From assembly GCA_024401275.1 (NCBI GenBank), contig JAKSLJ010000010.1:1-64000 (forward strand): a DNA stretch of 64,000 nucleotides. The letters run 5' to 3'. The translations under genes were made by a program, and so were the position numbers. Below the pieces are notes generated by a model that saw only the letters and a list, made by a program, of their open reading frames with translations, searched no databases and was not told the DNA's origin. Shown here piece by piece: positions 41,956 to 51,620 of this stretch (positions are counted from its first letter, which is position 1; every line of letters begins with the position of its first letter). This stretch comes from Bacteroidaceae bacterium. Its GTDB lineage: Bacteria; Bacteroidota; Bacteroidia; Bacteroidales; Bacteroidaceae.

Positions 41956-43902
41956 TTACCAGCTGCCGCCGCCACCACCGCCACCACCGCCACCGGAATG
42001 ACCGCCGCCACCTGTGGTTGTAGAAATGGCGAGATTTATGCTGCTGGCAAGGAGACCTGTGCTGATGAGGTTTCCGAGACTGTTACTAAGACCAACGCCG
42101 AGCCCTGTAGAGATGGAACTCCTTGATGAGAGAGAGTCTGCACTGTCGGAAGTGTACCAGTCAGGATCGCTGACCGGAATGTTGGCAAAGTGCTCATACC
42201 ACTTGTCGGTCAAACCGAAAACCATGGCAAACGGCAGCACCTCGTAGAAGTATTCCGGATTCTCATCAACCATAGCCTTGAGCATTGGCACTTCAGCAGT
42301 CTTGATGAACTCGCGGAAGCCAAGCAGATGAGAGAGCTTTTCCTTTCTGTATTCGGTATCCATGCGCAGGCTGCCCACGAGGAGTACCATTATCCAGCCT
42401 CCCAAGATGATGCCTTCCATGGCAAACTTTGGCAACGCATTATTCTGCGGTTCATCCAAAGGGACAACTGTATTTATCGTATAAAAGCATAGGAACGCCA
42501 TAGAGAGCAGCAGCATAATGCCCTGCCCCTTCTTCTCTCGCAGGTAACCCTTCAAGCCCTTGTCGGCATTCTTGTAGTGGAGAAAGCCGAAGCCGAAAGT
42601 CATTATCACCCATGCCACAAGAGCCACCAGGTATTCGTGGTCAAAGAATGCCACCTTGCTCGAAAGCATAATGGCAAGTCCGCCCACAATAAAATAGAGT
42701 GCGATGAGGAGCATACCAGTCTTGTTGAAGTTCACAAGCTTGCGACTGCCCGTGAAAACACGTCCCAGTTCTCCTATGGCTTGCTTGACATAGGTGCCTC
42801 TGTCGCGAAGGTCTTCGCTGAGGTTACATTCCGTCTTGTCGCCCTTGAACAGAGCTTTCCAGAATGTTCGTTGATAGCCTTGGATATCGTGTGGCAGGTC
42901 TTGAATCGCATGAAGGATGATTTGCTTCTTCTTCCTCTTAACAATGCCTTCCTCTACTTCCTTCTCCTCGATTCTCAGATAGCCTTTTGAAGCCCACCAG
43001 ACAATGAGCGAACTAAGGTCACTGGCATCAGCTACTTCATCCATGATATAGCCTACCGCAGCACTATTGATGTCATCAGGAGCTTTATACTCAATAACCA
43101 TCACCGGCTTGCGGCGACGGTTCATATAGAGATAGACCACGGCAACCACGAAGAGCACGATAGCTGCATAGAAGAGCAGCTGGGCGTTCTTGTTAGCAGA
43201 GACTATATCTCCCTGTTTCACACGCCAGAAGCCTTGTGGCAATTCTGCCCTAAGTGTAATGGCATTGTGGTGACCGATGTTCTGCACACGACCATAGATG
43301 CGGTTCGCTTCCCAGTCAATATCGTAAGCAACGTTGAGGGCATTTCCCTTCTCGCCAAGCTTTCCGCTCATGATTTTGAACTTCTTCTCGAAGTCGGCAG
43401 GAAGCTTCTTTTTGAATGCCAAGCCAAACTGAAAGTCCTTTATTTCGTTGCGCCACTGAGCACCAAGAATCGTAGCATAAAGGATATCAGCCTTTGCGTA
43501 ACGATCGTCGTTGAAGTGAAGCTTGTAGTTGATGGTATATTCCATTTCGCCCATGATTTCTCCGTTAGGATCACCAATACGAATCACCTGAAAGCCCTCT
43601 TCCAACTTTGTCTCTGACTTGAAAATTGGAACAGAAATATCGGTTACTTCAATGGAATACTTATACAATTCGCCGTCAAGAAGATCATTGTAACGGTTTT
43701 CTATATACTGATAGATACCATGCCTTGGCGCAAGGAAATTTGCCTTAATCTTTTCCGTAACAGACCAAGTGTTGCTTTCGTCTATCGTGGCAACAAACAC
43801 AAAGCTCTCGATAACGCACTTGTCATCAGGCTCATCCGCCTCTTTCGCATTGGCAGAAAGAGCCAGAATGGCAGTGAGTAAAAGAAGAAGATAGCGCTTC
43901 AT
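41956..43902 (-). CDS. DUF2207 membrane protein
   Basis: 648 residues. A signal peptide (1-19) is followed by the periplasmic DUF2207 domain (about 25-240; SVTEKIKANFLAPRHGIYQYI, ITLRAELPQGFWRVKQG). Then come a transmembrane segment (LLFYAAIVLFVVAVVYLYM, about 245-263), a cytosolic part, three further membrane segments (about 400-500) and a Gly-rich tail (GGGGHSGGGG...SW). This is the standard layout of the widespread YciQ/DUF2207 family, whose function is not established. Confidence 0.85.
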   Translation of the reverse strand: MKRYLLLLLTAILALSANAKEADEPDDKCVIESFVFVATIDESNTWSVTEKIKANFLAPRHGIYQYIENRYNDLLDGELYKYSIEVTDISVPIFKSETKLEEGFQVIRIGDPNGEIMGEMEYTINYKLHFNDDRYAKADILYATILGAQWRNEIKDFQFGLAFKKKLPADFEKKFKIMSGKLGEKGNALNVAYDIDWEANRIYGRVQNIGHHNAITLRAELPQGFWRVKQGDIVSANKNAQLLFYAAIVLFVVAVVYLYMNRRRKPVMVIEYKAPDDINSAAVGYIMDEVADASDLSSLIVWWASKGYLRIEEKEVEEGIVKRKKKQIILHAIQDLPHDIQGYQRTFWKALFKGDKTECNLSEDLRDRGTYVKQAIGELGRVFTGSRKLVNFNKTGMLLIALYFIVGGLAIMLSSKVAFFDHEYLVALVAWVIMTFGFGFLHYKNADKGLKGYLREKKGQGIMLLLSMAFLCFYTINTVVPLDEPQNNALPKFAMEGIILGGWIMVLLVGSLRMDTEYRKEKLSHLLGFREFIKTAEVPMLKAMVDENPEYFYEVLPFAMVFGLTDKWYEHFANIPVSDPDWYTSDSADSLSSRSSISTGLGVGLSNSLGNLISTGLLASSINLAISTTTGGGGHSGGGGGGGGGGSW

Positions 43903-43914
43903 TTAACCTTAACC

Positions 43915-44691
43915 TTAGAGTGACTTTACAACTTCAAAGAGAAGTTTCTCTCTATCTCGGCCATCTTTATCCGTAACGATGACCTTTCCTTTTTCCAGGT
44001 TAATTTCCTTTACAGTATAGCCGTCTTCGAAAGAGTCAACGAAAGTGCTCATTACGCTGTCGCCTACCTTATAGTCAGGCTTCAAAGGAAGAACCTTGCA
44101 ATCACTGAGCTTAGCAGTCTTCAGTTTTGAGCCAAAACCATAGATAAGCACCTTGCCGTCTGCAATGTTGATAGCAGTACCTGTACGCCATCTGCCATCA
44201 TCAGTCTTATAGGCAATAGGTGCGCCAGGTCCCATCTTTCCGTTCTTCAAGACGATGAAAGAGTTAGGCTTCAACTCTTCACCACTTACATTCTTCAGGT
44301 AGTTAACCTTAGGAGTCAATGGGTTCGAATCGTCAACTACTACTGCATGACACATACCCGAACCCTTTTGCCACCAAGTGAGCAGAATGTCACCCTTCTT
44401 AGCCTTCTGCTTTTCTGGCAATGGGATGCACATTGATGCAGGGACAGCACCGTCAACAAGTCCGTCCTTCATTTCCTTGAACTGATATGCGTAATAGATG
44501 AGAATCTCTTTTGCAAGATCCACCTTGCCGGCATTGCTTTCGTATCCACTTTTGCATGTAAGATACCATTGTCCTTCCTTAAGGTTGGTCTTAATATCCT
44601 GTGGGAAATCCCAAGGAAACTTGTTGAATTCTTGCGCATTGGCAAAAAGGCTCACAAAGAGAGCAAAGAGAAAGATTGATGCTTTTTTCAT
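43915..44691 (-). CDS. Secreted protein with Tudor-like repeats, unknown function
   Basis: 258 residues with signal peptide (cleavage after ANA, about residue 19). Repeated short beta motifs (GDILLTWWQKG; GRWRTGTAINIADGKVLIYG; YKVGDSVMSTFVDSFEDGYTV) resemble Tudor or SH3-like barrels. Starts 12 bases before the DUF2207 gene on the same strand, so probably co-transcribed. Confidence 0.6.
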   Translation of the reverse strand: MKKASIFLFALFVSLFANAQEFNKFPWDFPQDIKTNLKEGQWYLTCKSGYESNAGKVDLAKEILIYYAYQFKEMKDGLVDGAVPASMCIPLPEKQKAKKGDILLTWWQKGSGMCHAVVVDDSNPLTPKVNYLKNVSGEELKPNSFIVLKNGKMGPGAPIAYKTDDGRWRTGTAINIADGKVLIYGFGSKLKTAKLSDCKVLPLKPDYKVGDSVMSTFVDSFEDGYTVKEINLEKGKVIVTDKDGRDREKLLFEVVKSL

Positions 44692-44748
44692 TTTATAGTA
44701 ATTGTTTGCGAGACTATCTAAAAAGATAGCCTCTTTGTTAGTAATTCT

Positions 44749-45417
44749 TTATTCGTAGATATCATCAAGAGGGTATGAACCGAACTTTACGAGAGGCTTC
44801 TTGGAAAGGTTCTCCCATATATCCCTTCTTGTCTTGACGCCATTCTTACTGGCACTCATCAACTTCTTGTGGGTCAGGAAGTTGTAGCTGACATAGCTCT
44901 CTTCAAGTGTAGCCCTATTGAATATCTTGTTGTCGTAACCTATCAGGTAAAGTCCGCCGTTCTGGTAGCGATACACCAGTTTGTGTGAAGGGGCTTCCCA
45001 GCTGCCAGCTGAATGGAACATCTTATAACCAATGCTCACAACTCCCTTGGCAGAGATGGTGGCTGACACTTCATCCAGAGAACAGAATTCATCCGCAGCC
45101 TCTATAACATTGATTGCGAAATCCCACAGTTCATATACACCACCATTTCCGAAATAAATGGCTACGACAGGTTCGTTCTTGTTGATCTGATAGCCATCAT
45201 CGCGAGTCTCGATATTCTCCGGATTGTCAGGCAACGCTATGACAACGAGGTCAGGAATGTAGTCGTGGTTGATATCATTCTCGGCGTGAGCGAGAAGTGT
45301 CCAGCCCTCAGGCAGCATCTCTTCGGCAGAAATACCTGATGCTTTCAAGGACTTTGTTTGCGCGCTTGCCATTATTGCCATAACGAGCATAGCGCAAAGG
45401 AACATTGTTTTCTTCAT
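44749..45417 (-). CDS. Secreted protein of unknown function
   Basis: 222 residues from ATG 45417, which gives a clean signal peptide (MKKTMFLCAMLVMAIMASA-Q); the longer in-frame start adds 21 residues without one. The mature part has NDINHDYIPDLVVIAL, an FG-GAP-like repeat motif. No family recognised. Confidence 0.65.
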   Translation of the reverse strand: MKKTMFLCAMLVMAIMASAQTKSLKASGISAEEMLPEGWTLLAHAENDINHDYIPDLVVIALPDNPENIETRDDGYQINKNEPVVAIYFGNGGVYELWDFAINVIEAADEFCSLDEVSATISAKGVVSIGYKMFHSAGSWEAPSHKLVYRYQNGGLYLIGYDNKIFNRATLEESYVSYNFLTHKKLMSASKNGVKTRRDIWENLSKKPLVKFGSYPLDDIYE

Positions 45418-45531
45418 AAAATGTATAAGGTAATAATTTTGTGCAAAGATACATTTTTTCACAGGGAAACGAATGACCATTTGCGTTAAATCATTGACAA
45501 AATGCGCATTTTTGTACGAATTTTGACATTT

Positions 45532-45565
45532 TTTGTGCCGTTATTACTCAATTTGATTAAATTTG
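45532..45565 (+). promoter_or_regulatory. Promoter of the lipoprotein/AraC unit
   Basis: TTTG (45532-45535), 22 bases, TAAATTTG (45558-45565). The predicted start near 45573 leaves about 40 bases to ATG 45612. Confidence 0.6.
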
Positions 45566-45611
45566 CATCGCAATTTATTCATTTTTCACTTTTCATTTAT
45601 CACTTTTCACT

Positions 45612-46226
45612 ATGAAAAAGATTCTCATTCCATTCCTTTCCCTTTTCCTTATCACAGCCTGTGGCAACAAGACTGAAAACGGCGCAAACGCAACGGAAGC
45701 TGACTCTGCGGCTGTAGTGGAGAACATGGAAAAGGCAGAAGGTGCAGGCGAAGCCGCTGACGGCGACGCAACAGCCCAGACAAAAGAAGGTGCCAAGGCT
45801 TTCATCAAGACTGTCTATAATACCTATCTCAACCCTACCAAGGAAGACGAGGACAAGATAGACAACGCGGAAATCAACCTCTTCGGCATGGCATACATGG
45901 ACCAATATATGTCTGACATCCTACTGGAGAAGATTGTGGATGCCAACGACAAGCAGATTGCCGACGACGAACTCTTCCTCGACTACGACATCTGGACAAA
46001 CTCGCAAGACAACACGGGACTTAAGCTTAAGAAAGTCAACTGCATAGAATATACAGGCGAAACGGCAACACTTGAGGTCATCTTGGCAAACGACTCTTGG
46101 GAAAGCAAGGTCTATCCTATCATTGAGTACAATAAGGAGAGTGGACGCTGGTTCGTTTACGACTTCTTTGTCAATGGAAAGAAATTCATCCGCAGCATTG
46201 ACGATTATCTCGACGGGGAGGAATAA
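45612..46226 (+). CDS. Predicted lipoprotein of unknown function
   Basis: 204 residues. Lipobox Cys17 (LFLITAC), then an Ala/Glu-rich low-complexity stretch (about 20-60) and a folded region (AFIKTVYNTYLNPTKEDED; SGRWFVYDFFVNGKKF) that recalls DUF3828-type domains; this last point is uncertain. It lies 17 bases before a TPR-AraC regulator gene. Confidence 0.65.
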   Translation: MKKILIPFLSLFLITACGNKTENGANATEADSAAVVENMEKAEGAGEAADGDATAQTKEGAKAFIKTVYNTYLNPTKEDEDKIDNAEINLFGMAYMDQYMSDILLEKIVDANDKQIADDELFLDYDIWTNSQDNTGLKLKKVNCIEYTGETATLEVILANDSWESKVYPIIEYNKESGRWFVYDFFVNGKKFIRSIDDYLDGEE

Positions 46227-46243
46227 CCTCGCACGCTTCGCTC

Positions 46244-47851
46244 ATGAAAAGTCCACTCATCTATCTTCACTTCCTGCTATTCGCCTTTTCGCTTCTTGTA
46301 GCGTGCCAAAACACAGCGCGCTATGGAGGTGCGGTGCCCTCACCGCATCAGGACACCACAACACTATTTCTTTATGTAGATTCCGCAGACGCTCTCTTCG
46401 GAAAGGCAAACTATCAGCATAGCCTTATCGTAGCAAAACAGGCGCTAAACATGGGCGAAGAACTGCGCGACACAGAGTCTATCACCAATGCACTCTCCAC
46501 CATATTGAGTGACTTTCAGCAGCTTGGCATCACCGATAGCGCCATCACTACCGCACGCCAACTGCTGGAAATAGACAAGAAGGTGGGAGACATCGAATAT
46601 ATTTCCTCCGACTATCATAACCTCGCCTTTATCTACACGGCAAGAAAGCAGTTTGATACCGCTCGGGAACTCATTGAGAAATCCATCGCCTTGGAAGAAG
46701 ATGTAAACGGTTCCACGCATCTTGCTGCACGCTACGGACTTGCCGCCGAGATATGGCTCGGGCTTTCCAACGACAGAAAGCATAACGACAGCCTGAAGCT
46801 CCGCAAGCAGTCGCTCAATTATGTAAACAAAGCCTACGACATAGACTTTGCCAAGCACGACACTCTTCACATGGGACGCCGACTGTCCCAGAGAGGCGAT
46901 GTGTTGTGTGCCATGCATAAAACGGAAGAAGCAGAGCGAGACTACAAGCAAGCCATCGCTCTTCTCGCCCCTATCGGCGAGCGCCACTCCCTTGCCATCA
47001 CCTATCGTCAGTTCGGCGCTATGCTTCTCGCACAGCATAAAAACGCACAAGCCATACCGCATTTGAAAAAAGCGGCTAAGATGACGAAGGAAGATCATGA
47101 GTTGGAATCGCTTATGAAGGCCTACGACAAGCTCCAGGAAGCCTACAAGAGCATCAACGAAAAGAAGTCGAGCGAATACCTCATGCTATACACCCAAACC
47201 AAGGATTCCGTCTATACACTGGAGTCGGCACGCTCCCTCTCGGAGTTCCACGCACTCTACGACACCGACAAGGAGAAGGAACGTGCAGCCCAGAAGCAAC
47301 GCCAGCTCGTCCTGACATGGGTGCTCAGCAGCCTTGGCTTCATAGCTTTCATTGCCCTCGTTATATGGCTAAACATGCTTCTTCGCCGACGCAAGCGTCA
47401 TAACGCGGAACTTCGTAAGGATATACTACAGCTCAAGCAGCAGATAGAAGAGCAGCAACTGCAGTTCCTCCAGCAGATGAAGCAGGAGCAGGAGGAGTCT
47501 GCCCCAGCATCACAAGCAAACGAAGCGGACATAAAGTTCATGGAAAGTGTCAACGAGGCCCTCTTCCGCATTATGGGCAACAAGGAAGTTACGGCTGAGA
47601 ACATCGCTTCAGAACTTTGCATAACATCCCAACAGCTCCGCCGCCGCATTAAGGCGATCAAGGACATAACTCCTCTTGCATACCTCACATCCTTGCGCAT
47701 GGGCTATGCACGACAACTTCTCACCGAGCGCCAGGAACTCTCCATCGAACAAGTGGGACTCCTTTGCGGTTACAACGAAGCAACCCACTTCACCCGCGCT
47801 TTCAAGAAAGAGACAGAAATGACACCTTCGCAGTTTAGAGTTCGCGCCTAG
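46244..47851 (+). CDS. TPR-transmembrane-AraC transcriptional regulator
   Basis: 535 residues. A lipoprotein-like signal with Cys21 (LLVAC) precedes a set of tetratricopeptide repeats (about 60-330), one transmembrane helix (TWVLSSLGFIAFIALVIWLNML, about 352-373), a coiled coil (ELRKDILQLKQQIEEQQLQFLQ) and an AraC/XylS helix-turn-helix domain (about 435-535; ENIASELCITSQQLRRRIKAI, VGLLCGYNEATHFTRAFKKE). This membrane-bound layout senses a signal outside the cytosol and controls genes at the membrane. The upstream lipoprotein may be its partner. Confidence 0.85.
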   Translation: MKSPLIYLHFLLFAFSLLVACQNTARYGGAVPSPHQDTTTLFLYVDSADALFGKANYQHSLIVAKQALNMGEELRDTESITNALSTILSDFQQLGITDSAITTARQLLEIDKKVGDIEYISSDYHNLAFIYTARKQFDTARELIEKSIALEEDVNGSTHLAARYGLAAEIWLGLSNDRKHNDSLKLRKQSLNYVNKAYDIDFAKHDTLHMGRRLSQRGDVLCAMHKTEEAERDYKQAIALLAPIGERHSLAITYRQFGAMLLAQHKNAQAIPHLKKAAKMTKEDHELESLMKAYDKLQEAYKSINEKKSSEYLMLYTQTKDSVYTLESARSLSEFHALYDTDKEKERAAQKQRQLVLTWVLSSLGFIAFIALVIWLNMLLRRRKRHNAELRKDILQLKQQIEEQQLQFLQQMKQEQEESAPASQANEADIKFMESVNEALFRIMGNKEVTAENIASELCITSQQLRRRIKAIKDITPLAYLTSLRMGYARQLLTERQELSIEQVGLLCGYNEATHFTRAFKKETEMTPSQFRVRA

Positions 47852-47976
47852 CGCGAACCAAATTCCGGACCATTTTCTATCATTCTGACCTAAAACGCTC
47901 CATACCAATGCGGTTTTGATTGTTTTTGGTCATAAAATGAAAGTTATTGGTCAGTGGTTTTCTTATACATAGTCGT

Positions 47977-47984
47977 ACCTTTGC
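47977..47984 (+). promoter_or_regulatory. -7 element fixing the start of the small AraC gene
   Basis: TACCTTTG predicts transcription from about 47992, which rules out the in-frame ATG at 47954 and supports 48011. Confidence 0.6.
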
Positions 47985-48010
47985 AGCCGAAAACTAAAAC
48001 ATTTTCGCTA

Positions 48011-48367
48011 ATGTATACACCTTTTAGTACAAAAGACTTTCTCGCCCAAGCAGATGCCACCATAAAGAAACTTATGCGTGACAACAATCTGACGGCCAAT
48101 CAACTTGCCAGCGAACTCGGCATCCACCCCCAGCAGATGCGTCGTCTCATCAGACAGGCGACAGGAATGAGCAGTTCTGAATACATCATAGATAAGAAAA
48201 TCACGCACGCAAAGGAACTTCTCCTCAACCAAGACCTGCTCACCGTGGCAAAGGTCGGCTACCTATGTGGCTTCAGCGAGCCTACCCACTTCACGCGCTT
48301 CTTCAAGCACACCGTGGGCATGACGCCAAGCCAATTCCGCAACCAGAACAAGAAAGAAAACAAATAA
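48011..48367 (+). CDS. AraC-family DNA-binding protein, helix-turn-helix only
   Basis: 118 residues from ATG 48011. It holds only an AraC/XylS double helix-turn-helix (TANQLASELGIHPQQMRRLI; VAKVGYLCGFSEPTHFTRFF). The C-terminal half is nearly the same as in the TPR-AraC protein just upstream (GFSEPTHFTRFFKHTVGMTPSQFR against GYNEATHFTRAFKKE...MTPSQFR), so it probably arose by duplication of that domain. It lacks the sensor part and could compete for the same sites. Confidence 0.8.
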   Translation: MYTPFSTKDFLAQADATIKKLMRDNNLTANQLASELGIHPQQMRRLIRQATGMSSSEYIIDKKITHAKELLLNQDLLTVAKVGYLCGFSEPTHFTRFFKHTVGMTPSQFRNQNKKENK

Positions 48368-48418
48368 CAAAAGGGCAGTGTCATTATAGAAAAATCATTT
48401 ATATAACTATAGGAAATC

Positions 48419-49471
48419 ATGAAGAAGGTACTATTTCTTGCGCTCTTGCTCGTTTCGCAGCTCGGCGCTTTCGGACAGAATCGTATTTGGAACACATTGG
48501 GCAGGACGGTCAGTGTGAAAGGTGGTGTGGGCATCGAGCAGTTCGTTACCGCCCTACTGGAAACAAAGCCTGACGAATGGAGCCGCGATCCGGTATATGA
48601 CAAGAAAAACGGCTACTTCTCTTACTTCGAGGAAGGCGCCGGAAGCATCAGATACAACGTCAGCTACTGGAACAGAAAGGACGGAAAGAAGCTCGTCATA
48701 CTCTCTTACCGCGAGAATGATTTCGGCAAGAAGATGAAACCACAGGCTTCGGCATGGGGATATTTCAGCTCGTTCCAGTATGGCGATAACGAAACGGACA
48801 TCATCAATATGGAAAGTGGCTTCCGCGCTTATCTCTATGATACGGCGAAGAAGCTGCTCGTTCCGATGGCTACTCCTCCTTTCAACGGTCTTCCAAATCC
48901 GCTGGATTCGCAGTATTTCCTCGAACTTCCACAGAACGGAAAGGACATCGTGGTTTGCGAGAATGTAAGCTACGATGAGGAGATCAAGCATACGCTCAAA
49001 TGGAACGGAATGACCTTCGACTTCCAGCAGGGGGAAGAGATCTTGGCAGGCTTCTTCGTGACTGATTCGAAGGCTAACATCCGCACTACTCCAAACGGAA
49101 CTATCGTGAAGACGCTTTCGGGCGATGGAGAATATACCATTGAAGTATATGAGATGAAGAACGGCTGGTGTCGCATTGCGCCAACGGTTTACGAGAACAC
49201 TGAGGGCAACGACATTAACCTCCAGGGGTCGGCGACTGGCGAGTATTGGATCCACAATTCTTGCCTTGGTGCCAATGGTAGAGGAGGCTCGAAGCTTCGT
49301 GCCACTCCGGACATGAACGGAAAGGTTCTCATGAATGTGACGGAAGACACTCTCGTCATGCCTCTTGAGATTCGTGGTGTATGGGTAAAGGTGCGCGATG
49401 TGAAGAGCAAGAAGGAAGGCTGGGTCTTGGAAGAGGAGCTTTGCTCGAATCCTCTGACTACTTGTGCGTAG
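48419..49471 (+). CDS. Secreted SH3-like domain protein
   Basis: 350 residues with signal peptide (cleavage after GAFG, about residue 20). Two bacterial SH3-like segments are visible: GFFVTDSKANIRTTPNGTIV (about 217-236) with GWCRIAP, and SKLRATPDMNGKVLMNV (about 288-304) with VWVKVRDVKSKKEGWV. Such domains usually bind peptidoglycan or surface ligands. Follows the small AraC gene by 51 bases. Bases 49472-49790 hold no gene I can support. Confidence 0.7.
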   Translation: MKKVLFLALLLVSQLGAFGQNRIWNTLGRTVSVKGGVGIEQFVTALLETKPDEWSRDPVYDKKNGYFSYFEEGAGSIRYNVSYWNRKDGKKLVILSYRENDFGKKMKPQASAWGYFSSFQYGDNETDIINMESGFRAYLYDTAKKLLVPMATPPFNGLPNPLDSQYFLELPQNGKDIVVCENVSYDEEIKHTLKWNGMTFDFQQGEEILAGFFVTDSKANIRTTPNGTIVKTLSGDGEYTIEVYEMKNGWCRIAPTVYENTEGNDINLQGSATGEYWIHNSCLGANGRGGSKLRATPDMNGKVLMNVTEDTLVMPLEIRGVWVKVRDVKSKKEGWVLEEELCSNPLTTCA

Positions 49472-49790
49472 GGTAGGCAAGTCGGCATTCAACTCTCCAC
49501 CTCTCCGCAAGCCCCTTGTAATATACTGATTGTCATGTATTTGCTTCTATGAAAAGTCCGTTTAACTATCCGCAAATTCTCCCCATCCTAAGCATGGAAG
49601 TTACGAATGATAAACAGGGCACTTACGGACTGTAAACACGAGTGATGAGTTATTTTAATTTGTGCCAAAATGTGATTCTAAGTTCAAAAAACGAGGTAGT
49701 GGACTCTAGGCACACTAGCGAAACGTGAATAATTTTATCATCAACATTGCGTTTTCTTTTCGTTTTCTTTTCGTTTTCCAAATAAATCAC

Positions 49791-49798
49791 TAACTTTG
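49791..49798 (+). promoter_or_regulatory. -7 element for the DUF4160/DUF2442 pair
   Basis: TAACTTTG, 54 bases before ATG 49852; the surroundings are very similar to 34150-34190. Confidence 0.6.
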
Positions 49799-49851
49799 CA
49801 CCCAAGAATTAAGAAAACAATGTAATAACGTATCAGTAAATCTCAAATCCC

Positions 49852-50151
49852 ATGCCTGATATTTATCGATATTTCGGTTATGTGTTTTTCTTCCACTCTA
49901 ACGAGCACGATCCGATTCATGTTCATGTCCAACATGATCATCACTAATCTGTATTTGACATCATAATGGAAGAAGGAAAGGTCAAGGAGATAAAGGTGCG
50001 TCAAAAACGTGGCGTGCCACCATTATCTCCAAAAGACCAAAAAGAAGCTGAGACTTTTGTCCGCGAGTATGCAAATAACATCGTTGACAAGTGGGTAAAC
50101 TATTTCGTTCGCAAAAACGTGTTGTATGTACAAACATTAAAAAGAGGATAA
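49852..50151 (+). pseudogene. DUF4160 protein gene with in-frame stop
   Basis: From ATG 49852 the frame reads MPDIYRYFGYVFFFHSNEHD then PIHVHVQ, the signature N-terminus of DUF4160, up to codon 31. A TAA at 49945-49947 interrupts it; the same frame then continues as SVFDIIMEEGKVKEIKVRQK to a stop at 50149. Only one codon separates it from a normal 99-residue protein, so this is a nonsense mutation or a sequencing error rather than a frameshift. An ATG at 49966 could restart a 61-residue C-terminal piece. It is paired with a DUF2442 gene, a common toxin-antitoxin-like arrangement. Confidence 0.8.
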
Positions 50152-50158
50152 AATAACA

Positions 50159-50416
50159 ATGGACTATCTAAGAATCGACAAAGCTAAATACGAAGGCGAC
50201 CTCAAAGTGACGCTCGCCTTCAATGATGGAGTCGCAGTCTTGATAGATTTCGGCTCTTGGATTAAACGCAATCCACATCCTCAATACAATCGTTATTTGA
50301 ACGAAAAAGCGTTCAAGAAATACTATATTGACGATATGGGAAACATCGCATGGGGTAAGAACCGTGACCTTTATTTCCCTATTGACGAACTTCACGAAGG
50401 CCACATAGCCACATAA
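50159..50416 (+). CDS. DUF2442 protein
   Basis: 85 residues matching DUF2442 by pattern (LAFNDGVAVLIDFGSWI; NEKAFKKYYID; GNIAWGKNRDLYFPIDEL). Seven bases after the DUF4160 gene. The pair is frequent in bacteria and often predicted to be a toxin-antitoxin-like module; which member is toxic is not established to my knowledge. Here the partner is interrupted. Bases 50417-50892 hold no convincing gene; a short frame at 50448-50564 lacks a normal start. Confidence 0.8.
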   Translation: MDYLRIDKAKYEGDLKVTLAFNDGVAVLIDFGSWIKRNPHPQYNRYLNEKAFKKYYIDDMGNIAWGKNRDLYFPIDELHEGHIAT

Positions 50417-50892
50417 TAAAACAAACGCGATATCATTTTAATACTTCTTGATTATAGAAGGCTTCTTCCTGATTGTAATTATTAAAGTGCAATACAATGA
50501 AGCAATAAAAGCCAAAAAAGAACAAAACCGTCAAGAATTTATAGAAGGTAGATACGATTACTAATAGAGCAAAGACTAAAGAACATTGAGGTTATTCTTC
50601 TATCGGTTGGAAACTTATTAACCTTCTGCGCCATCTGCATCATCTGCGAGAAAACAAATACCCTCAGCGTGAATGAGTAAGTTCTCGCGCAGATGCCGCG
50701 GATGGCGCAGTTGGACATTCATTGCAGACATTGGCGAAAAATGTCTGCATTTTTTGTTAGTCACAGTCAGCCATTATATTTTGTTTTTTGTAAAAAGATG
50801 TCACTTTGCAGCAGGAAAAGTGTTCTGCGCATTTAACACTTTAGCTTCAAAAATGTTATTTTGCGCAGACACACACAACACAAAATATGGCG

Positions 50893-50931
50893 CAAATAAA
50901 ATATGGCGCACAAGTCGAAACCTGTGCGCCA
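50893..50931 (-). terminator. Terminator of the rnf operon
   Basis: TGGCGCACA (50904-50912) pairs with TGTGCGCCA (50923-50931); on the minus strand a T-rich run follows. It lies just after rnfA. Confidence 0.75.
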
Positions 50932-50949
50932 CATTGTTTTTATTGTAAG

Positions 50950-50973
50950 CGGCTCAGAAATCTTCGCCCTACA
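50950..50973. repeat. Dispersed REP-like sequence
   Basis: CGGCTCAGAAATCTTCGCCC plus TACA, the same core as the arms at 63183-63244 and as the 54-bp array at 18624-19001. Confidence 0.8.
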
Positions 50974-50977
50974 ATCT

Positions 50978-51580
50978 TTATTCAATACCGAAGAGGAGCT
51001 TGAGGCCGCCGTCAACGCCAGAGAAGCCCATGAAGGCGAGGCTGAGGAGACCAGCAGTTACCATTGTGATGGCAACGCCCTGCATTCCCTTTGGAATCTT
51101 CACCATAGCAAGCTGCTCACGGAGACCAGCGAAGACGATGAGTGCAAGTCCGAAGCCGAGGGCTGTAGAGAATGCATAGACAAGGCTCTCAACGAGGTTG
51201 TAGTCCTTCTGGATAACAGCGATAGCCACACCAAGAACGGCGCAGTTTGTTGTGATAAGTGGAAGGAATACACCGAGTGCCTGATAGAGTGCAGGAGCAG
51301 CCTTCTTCAGCACGATCTCAACCATCTGAACGAGAGATGCGATGACAAGGATGAAGGAGATGGTCTGAAGATATTCAAGTCCGAGCGGATTCAAGATGTA
51401 TGTCTGCACAAGGAAAGTTACCAAGGTGGCGAGCACGAGCACGAACGCTACGGCACCGCTCATACCGATGGCAGTATTAACCTTTTGTGACACGCCAAGA
51501 AATGGGCAGATACCCAAGAACTGTGACAACACGATGTTATTCACAAAGATGGCGGTGATAAAAATAAGTATATATTCCAT
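50978..51580 (-). CDS. rnfA: Ion-translocating oxidoreductase subunit RnfA
   Basis: 200 residues, six membrane helices, with conserved NNIVLSQFLGICPFLGVSQK and TNCAVLGVAI. RnfA and RnfE form the inverted membrane pair that carries electrons and ions in the Rnf complex. Last gene of rseC-rnfB-C-D-G-E-A. Confidence 0.95.
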   Translation of the reverse strand: MEYILIFITAIFVNNIVLSQFLGICPFLGVSQKVNTAIGMSGAVAFVLVLATLVTFLVQTYILNPLGLEYLQTISFILVIASLVQMVEIVLKKAAPALYQALGVFLPLITTNCAVLGVAIAVIQKDYNLVESLVYAFSTALGFGLALIVFAGLREQLAMVKIPKGMQGVAITMVTAGLLSLAFMGFSGVDGGLKLLFGIE

Positions 51581-51620
51581 AATATCAATTTATGATTTTA
51601 TGATTTCACGATTTGTTGAT

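Noticed and set aside
47954..48010. Longer start for the small AraC gene
   Set aside because: It lies upstream of the predicted transcription start at about 47992.
50448..50564. Short frame ending NRQEFIEGRYDY
   Set aside because: Protein-like at its end but has only a TTG/GTG start and no recognisable family; probably a remnant or chance.
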